This document shows, piece after piece, positions 11,001 to 24,053 of a stretch of DNA of 64,000 bases. Position 1 is the stretch's first letter; each line of letters opens with the position of its first letter. The position numbers were made by a program, and so were the translations under genes. The notes under the pieces are model-generated. The model was given only the letters and a program-made list of their open reading frames with translations. It had not been told where the DNA came from and ran no database searches. Origin of the DNA: Iris pallida (taxonomy: Eukaryota > Streptophyta > Magnoliopsida > Asparagales > Iridaceae); contig JANAVB010023996.1 in the NCBI GenBank assembly GCA_029216955.1, positions 19,672,700-19,736,699 on the forward strand. Reading direction: 5' to 3'.

Positions 11001-11827
11001 TATTGTGCAAGATAACGTAACTGGAGTGGATCCTTGTGTATTGATTGGGGAGGGGGAGTAGAATTGGTTATGTAATCAAATCCTATTGTACAAGATTGTA
11101 TAACTATTGTATATGTCTATTGTACACCCACGTACAATGGAGTTATCATTGCATTTTCTTAGACCGTTTACATAACCATATTGTACTCTAAATCACAGTA
11201 GGCTTACAGTTCTTACTTATCATATTTAGATATTTCCTGTTATCAAATCTCTACTGTTTTTCATATACTTCTTCTTTCAGCGTTTCATGTACCTTACTCT
11301 ATTGCATGCTTTATATTTCCTAACATGATATGAACTGTGTGAGATGTTTTGTGCTCGCTCCCGTCCTGACTGGACCTGTTAAAATTTTTACAGAGGATGA
11401 TGAGGAACCCTGCACCCTTACTTGGAGTTTGCCTAGTTGACACTCGCGACCTGGACCCCTGGGGAGGTTCAGACAGCTGCTCAGGATGATACCTTGTATA
11501 GTATAGATAGCTTAGACTGTTCCTTCTTTTCATGCTTAGCTGTTGTCTTTATTTTCAGAGTTGTATATTTTAGAGATGATGAGACTTGTATTTCATTTCT
11601 GCTGTACCTCAGTTGAGGATTTCTTATCTATTTCCATCGTGCTACATTCTACCTTAGATTGTGATTAAGTTGTACCTCGGTGTTGGCCTCCTTCTGGAGA
11701 GTATATTTCATGTTATGTAGTTATAGTTCATGACCTAGAACAGCGTTCTACCGCCGACACTTGCGGCGTAGGCTGGATGTTGTTACGTTCTCGTACCCTC
11801 ACGGTGGGTGCGGGTCGTGACACCCGT

Positions 11828-12797
11828 ACTGACAATGGTGGAGAGTGCATAGGAGACTTCAGAATCTATTACATGAATAATGGGATCAGACATGAAAGAT
11901 CGGTTCCAAAGACCCCTTAGCACAATGGGTTGGCAGAGAGGATGAACAGAACGATCGTTGAGCAGATCAGAACCATGTTATCTCACTCCAAGCTACCAAA
12001 GGGTTTCTGGGGTGAAGCATTAATGACAGCAGTTCACTTAATCAACTTGTCTCCATCAGCTCCACTCAATGGTGATGTACCGAACAAGTTTTGAACAGGA
12101 AAAAATATGTCCTACCAATACTTGAAGGTGTTTGGGTATAGAGCATTTGTGCACATTCCCAAAGACGAGAGGTCCAAGCTTGATGTCAAATCAAAAGAAT
12201 ACATTTTTCTTGGCTATGGAGATGAAGAGTTCGGCTACAAACTCTGGGATCCTGTCAATAAGAAGATTGTCAGAAGCAGAGATGTGGTCTTCTTTGAAGA
12301 TCAAACTATTGAAAATTTTCAGAAGAAAGAAAAGGTTGATAGCTTCAGGGAACTTCCTATCAACCTAGATCCAGTTTCTCAGCCCCGAGAACAAAGGAGA
12401 AATCCGGTCGAGAACAATGAAGCTGAAATCCATGATCATGTCGAGGACAATCATGAGGATGACATTGTACATGAAAATGTTCAAAAAGAGCAAGCTCCTG
12501 AAGGACCTCAACTGAGAAGATCAAACAGACAACCGAAGCCTAACAGCCTCTACAGTCCACAACAGTATGTATTGCAAACAGATGCAGGAGAACCTGAAAA
12601 CTATCAAGAAGCCGTGACACACGAGAAAAAGGAGGAGTGGCTGGAAGCCATGCAAGATGAGATGAAGTCCTTGCATGAGAATCACACTTATGATTTGGTA
12701 AAATTACCAAAAGGAAGAAGGGCACTCAAGAACAAATGGGTGTATAAGCTGAAGACAAGAAAACAAATCACAACCAAGATACAAGGCGAGGCTTGTT
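11828..12797 (+). pseudogene. pol: Copia integrase (3' part) and start of RT
   Basis: The integrase resumes with the catalytic aspartate motif TDNGGE. The catalytic-glutamate region follows (HNGLAERMNRTI), preceded by a TAG at 11918-11920 where the family has glutamine. A TGA at 12092-12094 stands where tryptophan is usual. From 12107 the frame is open (YLKVFGYRAFVHIP, FLGYGDEEFGYKLWDP) into the RT start ([21 protein letters not shown]). A one-base loss in an A-rich run near 12758-12765 shifts the frame. Confidence 0.88.
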
Positions 12798-14189
12798 GTG
12801 AAAGGTTTTAGTCAGAAGCAAGGAATTGACTATGAAGAGATTTTCTCACCAGTGGTAAAGATGACATCTATCAGAGTAGTGCTCAGCTTGGCTGCAAGTC
12901 TAAATCTAGAAGTGGAACAACTAGATGTGAAGACTGCATTCCTTCACGGAGAGATTGAAGAAAAAATTTACATGGAGCAGCCAGAGGGTTTCAAAGTCAA
13001 AGAAAAAGAAGATCTAGTCTGTCGACTAAAGAAGAGCCTATATGGACTGAAACAGGCACCACGCTAATGTTATAAGAAGTTTGATCTCTTCATGACCAAG
13101 CAAGGATACCTGAGGACCACTTCTGATCATTGTGTGTTTGTCAAAAGATACTCTGATGGTGAACTGATTATACTCCTTCTATATGTTGATGATATGTTGA
13201 TCGTAGGTCGTGACAATGACAAGATCAGCAAGTTAAAGAAAGAGCTCAACAAGTCCTTTGCAATGAAGGACTTAGGTCCAATAAAGCAAATTCTCGGTAT
13301 GCATATCTCCCATGATCGAAGGAATGGAAAGCTGTGGTTATCACAAGAGCGCTATATCGAGAAGGTGTTGAAGAAGTTCAACATGGACAAGGCAAAGCCT
13401 GTAGCAACTCTACTTGCTAATCAATTTTTGCTCAACTCAAGACAGTGTCCTTCAAGCAACAAAGAAAAAGAAGAGATGGCATCGATACCATATGCCTCAG
13501 CAGTTGGCAGTCTTATGCATATGATGGTGTGCACCAGACCTGATATGGCACATGTAGTTGGTGTTGTCAGCAGATTCTTATCCAATTCGAGAAAAGAGAA
13601 TTGGAAAGCGGTGACGTGGATTTTGAGATACCTCAGAGGTACTTCCAAAATGAGATTGTGTTTTGGAAATGACAAGCCTGTGTTGATTGGGTACACAGAT
13701 GCAGATATGGCTGGAGATTTTGACTCTAGAAAATCTACTTCAGGATATTTAGTTACTCTTTCGGGGGGAGCTATGTCTTGGCAGTCAAAGTTACAGAAGT
13801 GTGTTGCTCTGTTGACTACAGAAGCAGAATATATCGCAGCGATAGAAGCATGCAAGGAACTACTGTGGATGAAAAGATTCCTACAGGAGTTGGGTCAAGA
13901 ACAACGAGAATATGTTCTTTATTGTGATAGCCAGAGTGCTATCCATTTGAGCAAGAATTCGAGTTTTCACTCAAGGACAAAGCATATTGATGTGAGATAT
14001 CATTGGATTCGTAACGTGGTGGAATCCAAGCAACTTCAGATTGAGAAGATCCATACCAATGACAACGGCTCAGACATGATGACTAAATCTTTACCTAAAG
14101 ACAAGCACATCTTGCAGAAGTGCAGCTGGTATGACGGAGCCTTCCACTTAAGTCGGGAAGGGGGAAATTGTTGGGTGGTCCCTCCTTAA
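12798..14189 (+). pseudogene. pol: Copia reverse transcriptase and RNase H
   Basis: RT continues with [17 protein letters not shown] and [22 protein letters not shown] at 13065-13067, where the family has glutamine after QAPR, interrupts it. From 13092 the frame is open to 14189 with the catalytic YVDDM box and the RNase H domain: GYTDADMAGD, TTEAEYIAA and YCDSQSAIHL supply the acidic residues, and SRTKHIDVRYHWIR follows. The ORF ends inside the right LTR. This longest intact piece (365 codons) has a complete RNase H but lacks the first half of RT. Confidence 0.9.
14155..14167 (+). promoter_or_regulatory. polypurine tract of the Copia element
   Basis: GGGAAGGGGGAAA ends one base before the right LTR, where plus-strand DNA priming is expected. 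Confidence 0.85.
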
Positions 14190-14746
14190 TTGAAGAGAGG
14201 ATTTGGAGTTCCCAAGGTTCATTCGCCTTGGAGAAAGTCTAAAGACTTGTGGAGTTCCCAAGGTTCATTCATCTTGTATGAACGAATTTTGGAGGAGAAG
14301 GTTCATTCCCTTATGACTATATAAGGAGATGGTTTGGGAGATGTTTGGGTTAATCCTCCCTTGTGATCTTGGTGCTAGAAGTGGTGGTGCTCTTGGTGCT
14401 CCTTGCTGCGGTGTTCTTCCGGACAGTGCTTCTACCTCGGGTGCTTCTTCACCAAAGTGTCTTCCATACTTGTGTATGAGAGAGATCCTCTTGAGTGTAT
14501 CCAAGAGAGAGTTTGTAACTCTGTAATCCCACTATTCTTAGTGGAAGAAGAAAGAAAAGAACTATTGTTGTCCGAGGACGTAGGCACATAGCCGAACCTC
14601 GTTAATTCTCTTGTCTTTTGTATGTTTTTTTTTTTTCTCTAGCCTCTGTGTTAAGCGGATAAGCTAAACTTCAACTCATTGTAGCTCCCACGTTAAGTGG
14701 GTAAGCTATCTCCATCCCAATTGGCGGTATTAGTGCATACCCAACA
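14169..14746 (+). repeat. right LTR of the Copia element
   Basis: Begins TGTTGGGT and ends ACCCAACA, a perfect short inverted repeat, and matches 5461-6043. A TATA box lies at 14318-14325. Confidence 0.93.
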
Positions 14747-15278
14747 GTTTCAGCCACATCGACATGAATTTGATGCCTATTTTGGTGTCTCAAAATGTAC
14801 AGTGGAGTGTTTATGTCGTGGCTTATACAAATACGATATGAATTTTGAAGTATCCATGCTTCTTTAACGATAAGCAACCTTACTTACCAAAGTAGGACAA
14901 GTTGCAAACCAATACAAGTTACCCATATTTTGATGCTATGCTAATTATAATAGTTCGGGATATTTAAAATTGTTAATATTTCAGATGACATGTTGGAAGT
15001 TAAAAAATAATCAAATTATGAGGTATTTAAGTTTGTTGGGTAGTTAATGGCAGTTGATGGCAGCTGACGACCTCTCAACCTCCTACATTACATTAGTACC
15101 TTTGGGTTTGGGTTTATGATTCCCAAAAATCACAACACTACAAACAAACAGCAAGAAGAGGAGGAAGAGATCCTTTCGGAAAGCTTCTTTCGTTTCTGTT
15201 TATATATAGGATGTTTACTTATGGTTCCAAAAAGTTTTTTACTTGAAAAAAAATATAAAGTAGTTTCAGAAACAACTT

Positions 15279-15350
<72 letters not shown>

Positions 15351-15503
15351 AAATTATGGACAATTTGGAAAGAGAAGCTATGTCAACAATCTCCTTTGAC
15401 AGCTAATTATTGTCATCTACACTATTAGAAGTGTTGGTGGTACAAATGAGTCGGTACAGGTACCGACCCTCGTTACAGAAAAAAAAAGAAGAGGAAAATT
15501 AAG
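14747..15503. other. unassigned spacer with (AT)n
   Basis: No gene is supported. A pure (AT)n run lies at 15282-15347; short ORFs with tyrosine-isoleucine repeats are its translation on either strand. Confidence 0.6.
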
Positions 15504-16900
15504 ATTTAGAGAACAAAATCTGGTCCATAGGGGATGGATCCCTTATCAATATCTGGCTGGATCCCTGGGTTCCTTCTTTATTAAATCATAGGGTCCATGG
15601 ATATGAATTCAGCAGCAAATGGGTTCACAATGTTTCTGATCTTATCAATAGTGAGACGAAGACATGGAAGCAAAACTTGATTAATATTCTGTTCCCGGCC
15701 AGTGAAGCCACTGCCATCATGAAGATTCATCTCTCTCCTAACTGCAATCTGGATAAACTCATGTGGAAGCATACTGTGGATGGGGTCCTTACATCTAAAT
15801 CTGCTTATAGATCAATACATGAGGTCATGAGGAAAAATGATAACACAAATTCTCATCCTGAATTCACTGAATGGAAAAAGCTTTGGGGACTCAAGTGCAT
15901 CAGTCCTAAAGTTATGACATTTGTGTGGAGATCTCTAACCAATTCTCTTCCAACAAAAGAAAATATTCATCGTCGTATGAGTAACATTGAGGCAACATGT
16001 CCTCTCTGCCAGGTACATTTTGAAACTACTAACCACCTTCTTCTGCATTGTCCAAAAACAGGTACTGCATGGAAGCATTATCCAGAAATCAGTCCCTTCT
16101 TATCTGTTGATTGTTCGATAACATCTTTCATTAGTTCATTGCTGAAAGAAGGAGATCTGGAGAAAACATCACAAAGTTTCTACATGTTATGGTTTATTTG
16201 GAAGGCCAGAAATTTATACATATTTGAGAAGCAAGCTATCGATGGAAGGAAAATCTTTGAAGACGCAGGCTACATGATGGCAAAATATGAAGCAATGAAC
16301 AAAGGACTCTCCACATCTGTTCTTTCAACATCCAATCTCAATAATTCTGTCAGATGGACTCCTCCTATGGGCAATGCAGTGAAAATCAATTGTGATGGAG
16401 CTTTCTTGGACGGGAAAATGTCGGCAGGAGCAGTGCTTCGTGATATTCATGGCAATTTCTTATTAGCTCTTTCGATCACAGAGGAAGGAGGCACACCACT
16501 TGAAGCTGAAGCTTTGGGAATTCGACTTTCACTTGATATCTGCAGCAGGCAACAGCTTCGGAATGTAATAATTGAGGGAGATTGCAAGCCACTAATCGAC
16601 TCAATCAACACCTTTGAAACATTTCCACTTTGGCGTGCTCGACATTTCATAGAAGATGCAAGAATGGCAATTCGTTCTAACTCTAATTTATCTTTTAGTC
16701 ATATTAACAGGATAGCCAATACTTGTGCTCACTCTTTAGCTACTCATGCTCTACTTTCAAATATCTCCAATCTCATTTATGTATATAATGAGATTCCATC
16801 ATGTATAACATCTCATGTCCTACATGATATGAACAATGTATCTTTCTGATTGTTTATGAAAGTTCTTATTTTCAAAAAAAAAAATATTTAGAGAACAAAA
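15504..16900 (+). mobile_element. 5'-truncated LINE (L1-type) with perfect target duplication
   Basis: The body runs from 15519 to 16885. Exact 15-bp direct repeats ATTTAGAGAACAAAA flank it at 15504-15518 and 16886-16900, and the 3' end is an A run at 16874-16884. This is the product of target-primed reverse transcription with 5' truncation. The body begins abruptly in the C-terminal half of ORF2. Confidence 0.93.
15521..16849 (+). pseudogene. LINE ORF2 C-terminus: RT zinc-binding domain and plant-type RNase H
   Basis: The frame is open with no stop from the truncation point to the TGA at 16847-16849, about 442 codons. It first shows WSIGDGSLINIWLDPW, found after the RT domain in plant LINE proteins. 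The zf-RVT domain follows (FVWRSLTNSLPTKENI, CPLC, HLLLHCP). The RNase H-like domain has acidic residues in INCDGAF, LEAEALG and EGDCKPL, with RIANTCAHSLA near its end where many relatives have an aspartate. Endonuclease and RT are missing, so it cannot move by itself. The absence of any stop in over 1.3 kb suggests a young insertion. Confidence 0.9.
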
Positions 16901-18871
16901 GTAGGTTTGGGAGTAGCATGTTTGGGATTCTACCCAAACAAAGTTTCGACCGAAAGAGAACTCGCAAAAGTAGGATTTGGTGGTGGGTTGGATTAGATTT
17001 AATTTGTGTTTAGTATGTTTCATATGAACAAATTCGGCATTAAAAATTCGACATATATATATAGTCCATCCACCTCTACTCCTTCATAAACAAGGGTTCA
17101 GTGTGAGAATAAGATGAGCTTGGGAAACATTATATAAAGAAAAGAAAGTGAAAGTAGGATGAAAAATCGAAAGATTTTTCTTTGATTGTTGCAAGCAACA
17201 TGTGCAAAGATTCTTAGGTTTCTTTTTTTGGTTACAGCTGTGAGATTTTTTCTTCTTTTCTTTTGATAATTGTTTCGGTGTTAATATTTAATAGCAGCAA
17301 GAGTCAAGGAAGTGAAAACTGTTAGGTTTCTCAGTCAAGTTTTTTTTGCCGAATGTTTTAAAAATTCGTACGGTACGTGTTTAAAACTCCACAGACTTAA
17401 AATTCGCGTACAAGTCCGAATTTTTCAAACGTACGTAAGTATTATACGTTTATGTAAGATACGGAAAAATTCGCGTATAATACGCGTTTTATTCGGGTGA
17501 TTGCTAACAAGGGGTTGGATTTTACTCCAATGCTCATCAGGGCTGGCCTGCATGGGGTCCGAACTTCCAGAATAGAGCCCCCTGGACACAATTTAAAAAA
17601 GAAGAAGCTTAAGTAACTAAAAAAATAAAAATATATAATTAAGATAATATTGCAACCAAAATTAGAACTAAAGATCTATAGTGTGCAAGTCTAACAAGAT
17701 AACCACAATACCACAATTCTTTTAAGTCAAAGATAGTCCATAGGATATCCTTGATCTATTCGTTGGACCCTGGAATGTCATCCAGTCTGTCCTGGACCAT
17801 GACTGTCCGTGATGCTCAATCCACCAAATCAAGTCTGTGTGTGGGTTAGGCAATACAATTTCTCTAATATGATATATAAAGTAGTATGAAGGATTATCGT
17901 ACCAATGTTGAGCATAGAACTCAATTTTTCCCTTATTCCTAATTTTCAGCTCTTTCTAATCATATAGATGGTTTGACCTTGTGTTCGTTGGGCCAATTTA
18001 GATTGCACTCACGTCTCACCAAACTTTATTTGACATCTTTTCAATATGTCATTGGTTTGGAGTTCAAATGAACATTTTCGAAGATACTAAGCCCATTGAA
18101 CGCCAGGGAAATAGATAGATGTTTGGACAAACATAATGTAACTACAATCTAAATTAGTTCTCTTCTCTAGTTTTGATATGAAGTAAAAGAAATAAAATAA
18201 AATAAAAGTCTTAGTCTAGAAAGGTTAGGACCAAAACACATCATAAATTTTAATTTCTAGCCATTTGAAAGGACAACTAACGCAAACGTGTTGGCAACAG
18301 ATACATAACAAGTGGAGTAACTGTCATTTTCAAATCGGAAAAAAATATGTACAATCCAACCACGATGTCAAAATTTACATAAACAAGCACAACGCAAACA
18401 CAATAATATTTACGTAAAAAATGCTGACAAAAAAAAAAAAAAAAAAAAAAACTATGGGATGATCGAAGTCCAACCTGAAAAAGACTCCACTAAGAAATAA
18501 AGAAGTACACTAACTTCTCTAGAAACTTTTCCACCGATCCAACAAAGATCACCATAAATCTTCGAAAACAATAGAAATAAATTACAATGAGAACAAAATA
18601 TTACCAAAGACGAGAAAGAACCAATATAGAACCCCTCCAAACGATCGCTCTTTGAATCAACCCAAAACCTGTGAATCCTCTATTCCTCTCCTTTGAAAGT
18701 TGCAGCATCTTTGAGAAAATTTCTTTTTGTTAATTGCATACTGGAACTAGGTTAGAAAACCCTTATTTAAGTCACCATAATTCCAAGACAATCATGACCA
18801 TCAATCATGATTAAACAATGTTAATAAAACATCAAAATTGGACCTTCAATCCCGTAGTGGTATATCGTCGG
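16901..18871. other. unassigned AT-rich spacer
   Basis: No gene is supported in about 2 kb. Visible items are a cluster of CGTAC and AATTCGCGTA words at 17365-17495 and a long A run at 18428-18452. Short ORFs here show no family features. Confidence 0.5.
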
Positions 18872-19749
<878 letters not shown>

Positions 19750-19752
<3 letters not shown>

Positions 19753-19864
19753 GACTGGAGAGCTTTTGGAGGCAATTTTTAAGCGATTAGGGCTGGCCGA
19801 TCTCCCCCCCCGGCGGGAACGACGTTTGTCCCCACCACCTCCATCTTTCCCCCTCTTTGCTCTC
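19750..19864. other. unassigned spacer
   Basis: Short C-rich segment between the TA repeat and the minus-strand LTR end. Nothing is supported. Confidence 0.4.
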
Positions 19865-20633
19865 TGTCACATTCCAATTCGGTAGAATCGATAGTCGTCC
19901 CCCAGATATGATGCCGTACGAGCTTAGGTTGCGCTCGCACAAGACACTTTCATAAAGTTATCTGAAACACAACAGCAAGAGAGTGTGCAGAGGATATTAA
20001 ACACATTGAATAAAAGAAACTTGAGCTTTATTAATAATGAACATCATATTACGGACTCGATACAAAGGTGTCGCGCGGACTTACAAACTGACTCCATTAC
20101 TAAATAAACGTCAATGGATAGCCATTCCATACATCACATCCCTTTATACAACCAAAATATGCAGATAGCTTGAATAGGGAGTGTTGAGACATCTTTGCTT
20201 GGACGGTTGCGGATTTCAAAAGATGAGAGTTTTGCCTTCACACACTAGCAAGGCTTCAAAAGGTTGTAGTGTCGCCTTCAGTTCCTTGGCACGCCATCTG
20301 GGGTCAGAGCACCTGTGGAAAGCGAGGGTCAGTACATTACACGAGTACTGGTGGATGGCAAATTATATCTCATGATCTCATTTGGTTCAAGAATTTAGGT
20401 GAATCATGTAGTATGTTTAGTGATATTTCTAGCCATCCTAGCAGTTTCATGCAAGAAGTTTGACGAAACGTAAACAAGGTAAATTACGCTAGAACTTACC
20501 TACGACAGAGTGTGCCGTGCCACATAAAGCTTACCAACACCTTCCCTGTCAGTTTGATAACAATTCATATCAAGTGTGTGACTTGGAGGTCACTGGCATT
20601 AACTAGCCATCCTGGACATGGCCTGGTTAGACG
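19865..20633 (-). repeat. minus-strand LTR end (element E), interrupted by element A
   Basis: Begins TGTCACATTCC, the complement of a GGAATGTGACA terminus like those of the other Gypsy LTRs. On the minus strand it carries an AATAAAGC word about 180 bases before the terminus, resembling an R/U5 end. Element A was inserted at 20633, duplicating AGACG, so E continues after 63729. The LTR call rests on the terminus only. Confidence 0.4.
20629..20633. repeat. target duplication AGACG, left copy (element A)
   Basis: AGACG precedes the left LTR of A and is repeated at 63725-63729 after its right LTR, which proves that both LTRs belong to one insertion 43 kb long. Confidence 0.9.
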
Positions 20634-22405
20634 TGTAGTGCCCCGCTCCTAGCGGCTCACTATGTAAGGCTTGTGGCTTGATCAACTCTGTCAGAACCGA
20701 GCATTGGGAAAACTTACCGTCGGCATCGAATCGATCACAGACAAATGCATAAGAACCTTTCCAACTAATGGATTGGTTTATCTTGAAATGCATCCAAGAG
20801 TTTTCTCTAGATGTTTTGCTACTAGTTTTGTTGCTTGGTTTTGATGGATGCTTTTCTGAATAGTTTTTTGATATTTTGATTCTTGCCTATTTTTATCGAT
20901 TTTCATAGCATTCATTTTTGAGAATTCTGAGAGAAGGGAACATAACGAGACGGAGTATTAACCAAACTTTTGGTGCCATTGCAGATGAACGCCTGACAGA
21001 AGGCTAAGCGCTCAAGTGTTTCTCTCGCTCTCGACAATTCTCTAATTGGTGAGTGTGGATCTCTGTGGTGGTTTTGTCCCTCTCGCTACTCCTTCATGCC
21101 AACGGAATAAATTGTCTTGCAACATCCGTTGATCGATAACTTGATGCTAATGCCACAAGTCAATACCACTAAAAAGCTATATATACGAACATTGAATGAA
21201 TCGATTTATTGCTAACACTCTGCTAATGAATGAATTGCCACATGAATATTAAATGATGCTTGTCCCTTGAACATTGAAACGCTGCGATGAAACGATCATT
21301 AAAACAAGATAAATTGATGCCTAAGATTGTGGAATATAAAATACGGAGAAATGAACATGTTGTCTCTTTACTTTCAATATTATAACATGCACACTATGCT
21401 TATCGAGTCAGATACGCATTCGCATGGTCAGGGACAACTTGTATACAAAGGGGGTGACTGCTTCCTTGGATGGTATTCCCAACGTTGGGATCGATCCGAC
21501 TATGGGGAAAGTGTAAACGTGCTTTAAGGGTACGTGGTATCGGGATATTTTATTTGGGCTTGCAAACCGGTGGATTGGCGCATCGACTACCGTACGAAGT
21601 CCTATATGGCAACGTTCGAAATGGTGCACTAGCACCAGTAGCCATGTTGTAAGGATGCATGCTAATCAATGTTTTGTGCAGGGGCGGTAAGTATTATTAT
21701 TATTCTGTATCTTATGCAGGAAGCTGGATTCAGCCAACGATAAAATAAATAGTTGTTTCATATAATATCATATTGCCTCAAATGTGAATTACTCTGAATG
21801 TTGCCTGCCCCTAATAAATCTTATGATTTAAAATGCTTGTCATTAATAATAAAATATTGGTTTAGCTGAGTGGGCCAATGGGGCTCACCAGTGCATTGTT
21901 ATAATGTGCTGACCCCTCCTCCACAGGTATTAGAGAAGGCTCAGGCGCACGTCTGAACTAAGGCTTTGAGTTGCTACTATTTCCTTTCAAGTTACTGTCA
22001 ATAAAGACGCACAAAGTATTGTGGATCTTTCAAAGATTGTTGCTTAGATTTCAAAAGTACTAAAGGGGCATGATGTATGAAACGAGAAGTTATTTTATGA
22101 TAGCCTATCAGTTGTATTTCTTTTCATGAATCAATGTAGCCGGAAAGACATTTCAAAGAGTACCGAGAAAAGCTGTATTTTGGCTACAATTATCAATAAA
22201 ATGAATATTATTTCTTCTTATTCTGCGTACTCATTGTCTCTACAGACTTGGCTTATTTTTAAATGTTTTGAAACGACACAAAGGTGCATGTTCTTGCCTT
22301 GTACAAGTGCAACTCCAGACTTGTACGACATCATGCCTTAGCGATGATGAACGATTCAGCGTGAATCAAAGCGAAGCAAATGATTCCCCGAATCGGGGCA
22401 TGCTA
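20634..22405 (+). repeat. left LTR of element A
   Basis: Starts TGTAGTGCCCCGCTCC and ends at the position matching the GTGACA of the right LTR (here degraded to ATGCTA). The tandem ORFs inside are not genes. Confidence 0.9.
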
Positions 22406-22408
22406 ATT

Positions 22409-22420
22409 TGGTATCAGAGC
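22409..22420 (+). promoter_or_regulatory. primer-binding site of element A (tRNA-iMet)
   Basis: TGGTATCAGAGC three bases after the left LTR. Confidence 0.92.
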
Positions 22421-22580
22421 ACGGTTTTTATTCCTCAGATTTTGAAAATGTTTTCAAAAATGAAGTCTTGATGCAAATTTTCTCGATTGATGGTGTCGAT
22501 AGCGCTGGCATGAAATAATATTCCATACAATAAACCCATAAATATTTTATGAGTGCTAATAGAATTATTTTTGTTGTAGA

Positions 22581-24053
22581 ATGACCAAAGGTGATAGCTC
22601 GAAAACAAATTCATCGTCTGACCCGATGGAGAAACTGATGAAGCTAATAGAAGCTCAGGGAAGCAGAACGAAGCTCAACATCGCGCGCTTCAGGAGCAGC
22701 TTCAGTATCAGTTTCAGGAGCAGCTAGATGCTCAACAAAAGCAAGTGGATAATCTGTCTCAGATTGTCACCAAGCTGACGGCCGATCCCAATGTTTTTAC
22801 AAAGGCCACAGCTACCGAGACCGTAGAAGTGCCGGCCGAGAAACCTGAAACGCCGACACAGAAGAGAACGAGCTTTAAGTTCTCAAAATTCAAAAGCTGA
22901 CACCTGAGTTTAATGGAAGGGCGGAGCCAGATGAAGAGATAGGCTTCTTGAACACACTTGAGGGCTACTTTTGAATGTTGGACATACATGGCAGTAAGAG
23001 GGTAGAGTGTACCGCTGTACAACTTTGTCTCAAGGCCCAGGAATGGTGGACTTCGTAGAGACAGACACTTTACGGTAATAGTACGAATATGAAGATATCA
23101 TGGAAGACCTTCAAATAGGCTTTTATTGCCCAATTCATCCCACCAGCTGTCCGTCGACAAAAGGAGAAGGCGTTCGTAGCACTCCAGTAGCACAGTATGT
23201 CAGTGGATGACTACGAGATCGAATTTTTGAAAAGAGTCGCATTCATTGGGTATATGGTACCGAATGACAATGCCAAGCGGGAAAGATTCGTACAAGGCTT
23301 TAATGATGGCCTGCAGCGCGATGTTCTAAGTCAGAAGTGTACATCTTACAGGGAGGCGTACGAAACAGCTCTAGAGATGGAGAAATTCTATCGGTCGGTT
23401 GGTCGTGGAACAATACAATACTACCAAGGCAATAACAATCATAAACGACCTTGGTCTGCAGGGAGGAATGACATACCTAAGCGTCATAATACATGCAAAA
23501 ATAGAGGGCCTCAACAGTTGCCGCATTGCAATAAATGTAGCCGAGTGGGACACCGTACTGAAGAGTGTCGTACGGGGTGTTACAAATGTGGTGGTATGGG
23601 CCATAAGACAGCTAAATACGAAGGCAGGAGAGGAAATCAGTATCCTCCTCGTGTATAGTATAATAATCAGAATCGCGGACAGTATAACAATCAGTATCGT
23701 GGGTAGAATAACAACCAGAATCGTGGCCAAGCGCTACTAGCCTTACCAGCTTCGACTGGGAATGCATCGAATCAACAACAAGGTGCGCAAGGAAGGCTTT
23801 ATGCCTTGACTCAGGCAGAGGCCCAGGCCGTAGAGAATGTTATAACAGGTATGTTATTGTACAAAGGCATACCTGCAAGGGTACTATTTGATTCTGGTGC
23901 TACTCATTGCTTTATCTCGTCTGATTTTGCATCAAAAAATAAATTATGCATGAATTTATTAAAGAAGGCTCTGTGTGTTAGCACTCCTTCGGGAGTAGAT
24001 ATGCCTGCAACTTTGATTTGCAGGGATGACTACATCAAAATTTGAGGCAAGAC
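22581..24053 (+). pseudogene. gag-pol: element A gag and protease, degraded
   Basis: From ATG 22581 a Gag frame can be followed with a frameshift and several stops. The capsid region (EWWTS; then 23197-23658, FLKRVAFIGYMVPNDNAKRERFVQGF) precedes two zinc knuckles: CNKCSRVGHRTEEC, and CYKCGGMGHKTAKY with its last cysteine lost. After a stop at 23656-23658 the same frame gives the protease, with VLFDSGATHCFISSDF near 23880. The frame is cut at 24053 by element B and resumes after 58961. Confidence 0.85.
24049..24053. repeat. target duplication AAGAC, left copy (element B)
   Basis: AAGAC precedes the left LTR of B; the exact copy is 49720-49724 after its right LTR. Confidence 0.9.

Larger units (their letters stand above)
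7764..11822 (+). mobile_element. solo LTR S1, Gypsy-type long LTR (4.06 kb)
   Basis: The block begins TGTAACACCC and ends GGGTCGTGACA. It is flanked by TCCGT (7759-7763) and CCCGT (11823-11827), a 5-bp target duplication with one mismatch. The Copia integrase reads across the site when the block is removed. It has no gag-pol and no internal region, so it is a solo LTR left by LTR-LTR recombination. The same family occurs at 29935-34710; the last about 70 bases (CAGCGTTCTACCG onward) are nearly identical. Assignment to Ty3/Gypsy rests on the termini and LTR length and is inference. Confidence 0.85.
5461..14746 (+). mobile_element. Ty1/Copia LTR retrotransposon, split by a solo LTR
   Basis: Two LTRs in direct orientation flank an initiator-Met primer-binding site, gag, protease, integrase, RT and RNase H in Copia order, and a polypurine tract. 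Without the inserted solo LTR (7764-11822) the element is about 5.2 kb, typical for Copia. By eye the LTRs differ by about 13 substitutions in about 575 aligned bases plus a few indels, implying insertion on the order of a million years ago at commonly used plant rates. No clear 5-bp target duplication is visible: the right flank is GTTTC, and the left edge is altered. Several stops and two frameshifts make it non-autonomous. Confidence 0.92.

Noticed and set aside
17365..17495. CGTAC and AATTCGCGTA word cluster as a regulatory region or element end
   Set aside because: No inverted ends, duplication or nearby gene; too little to support a call.
18452..18640. 62-codon minus-strand ORF with hydrophobic stretches
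   Set aside because: Too short, no conserved feature and no gene context.
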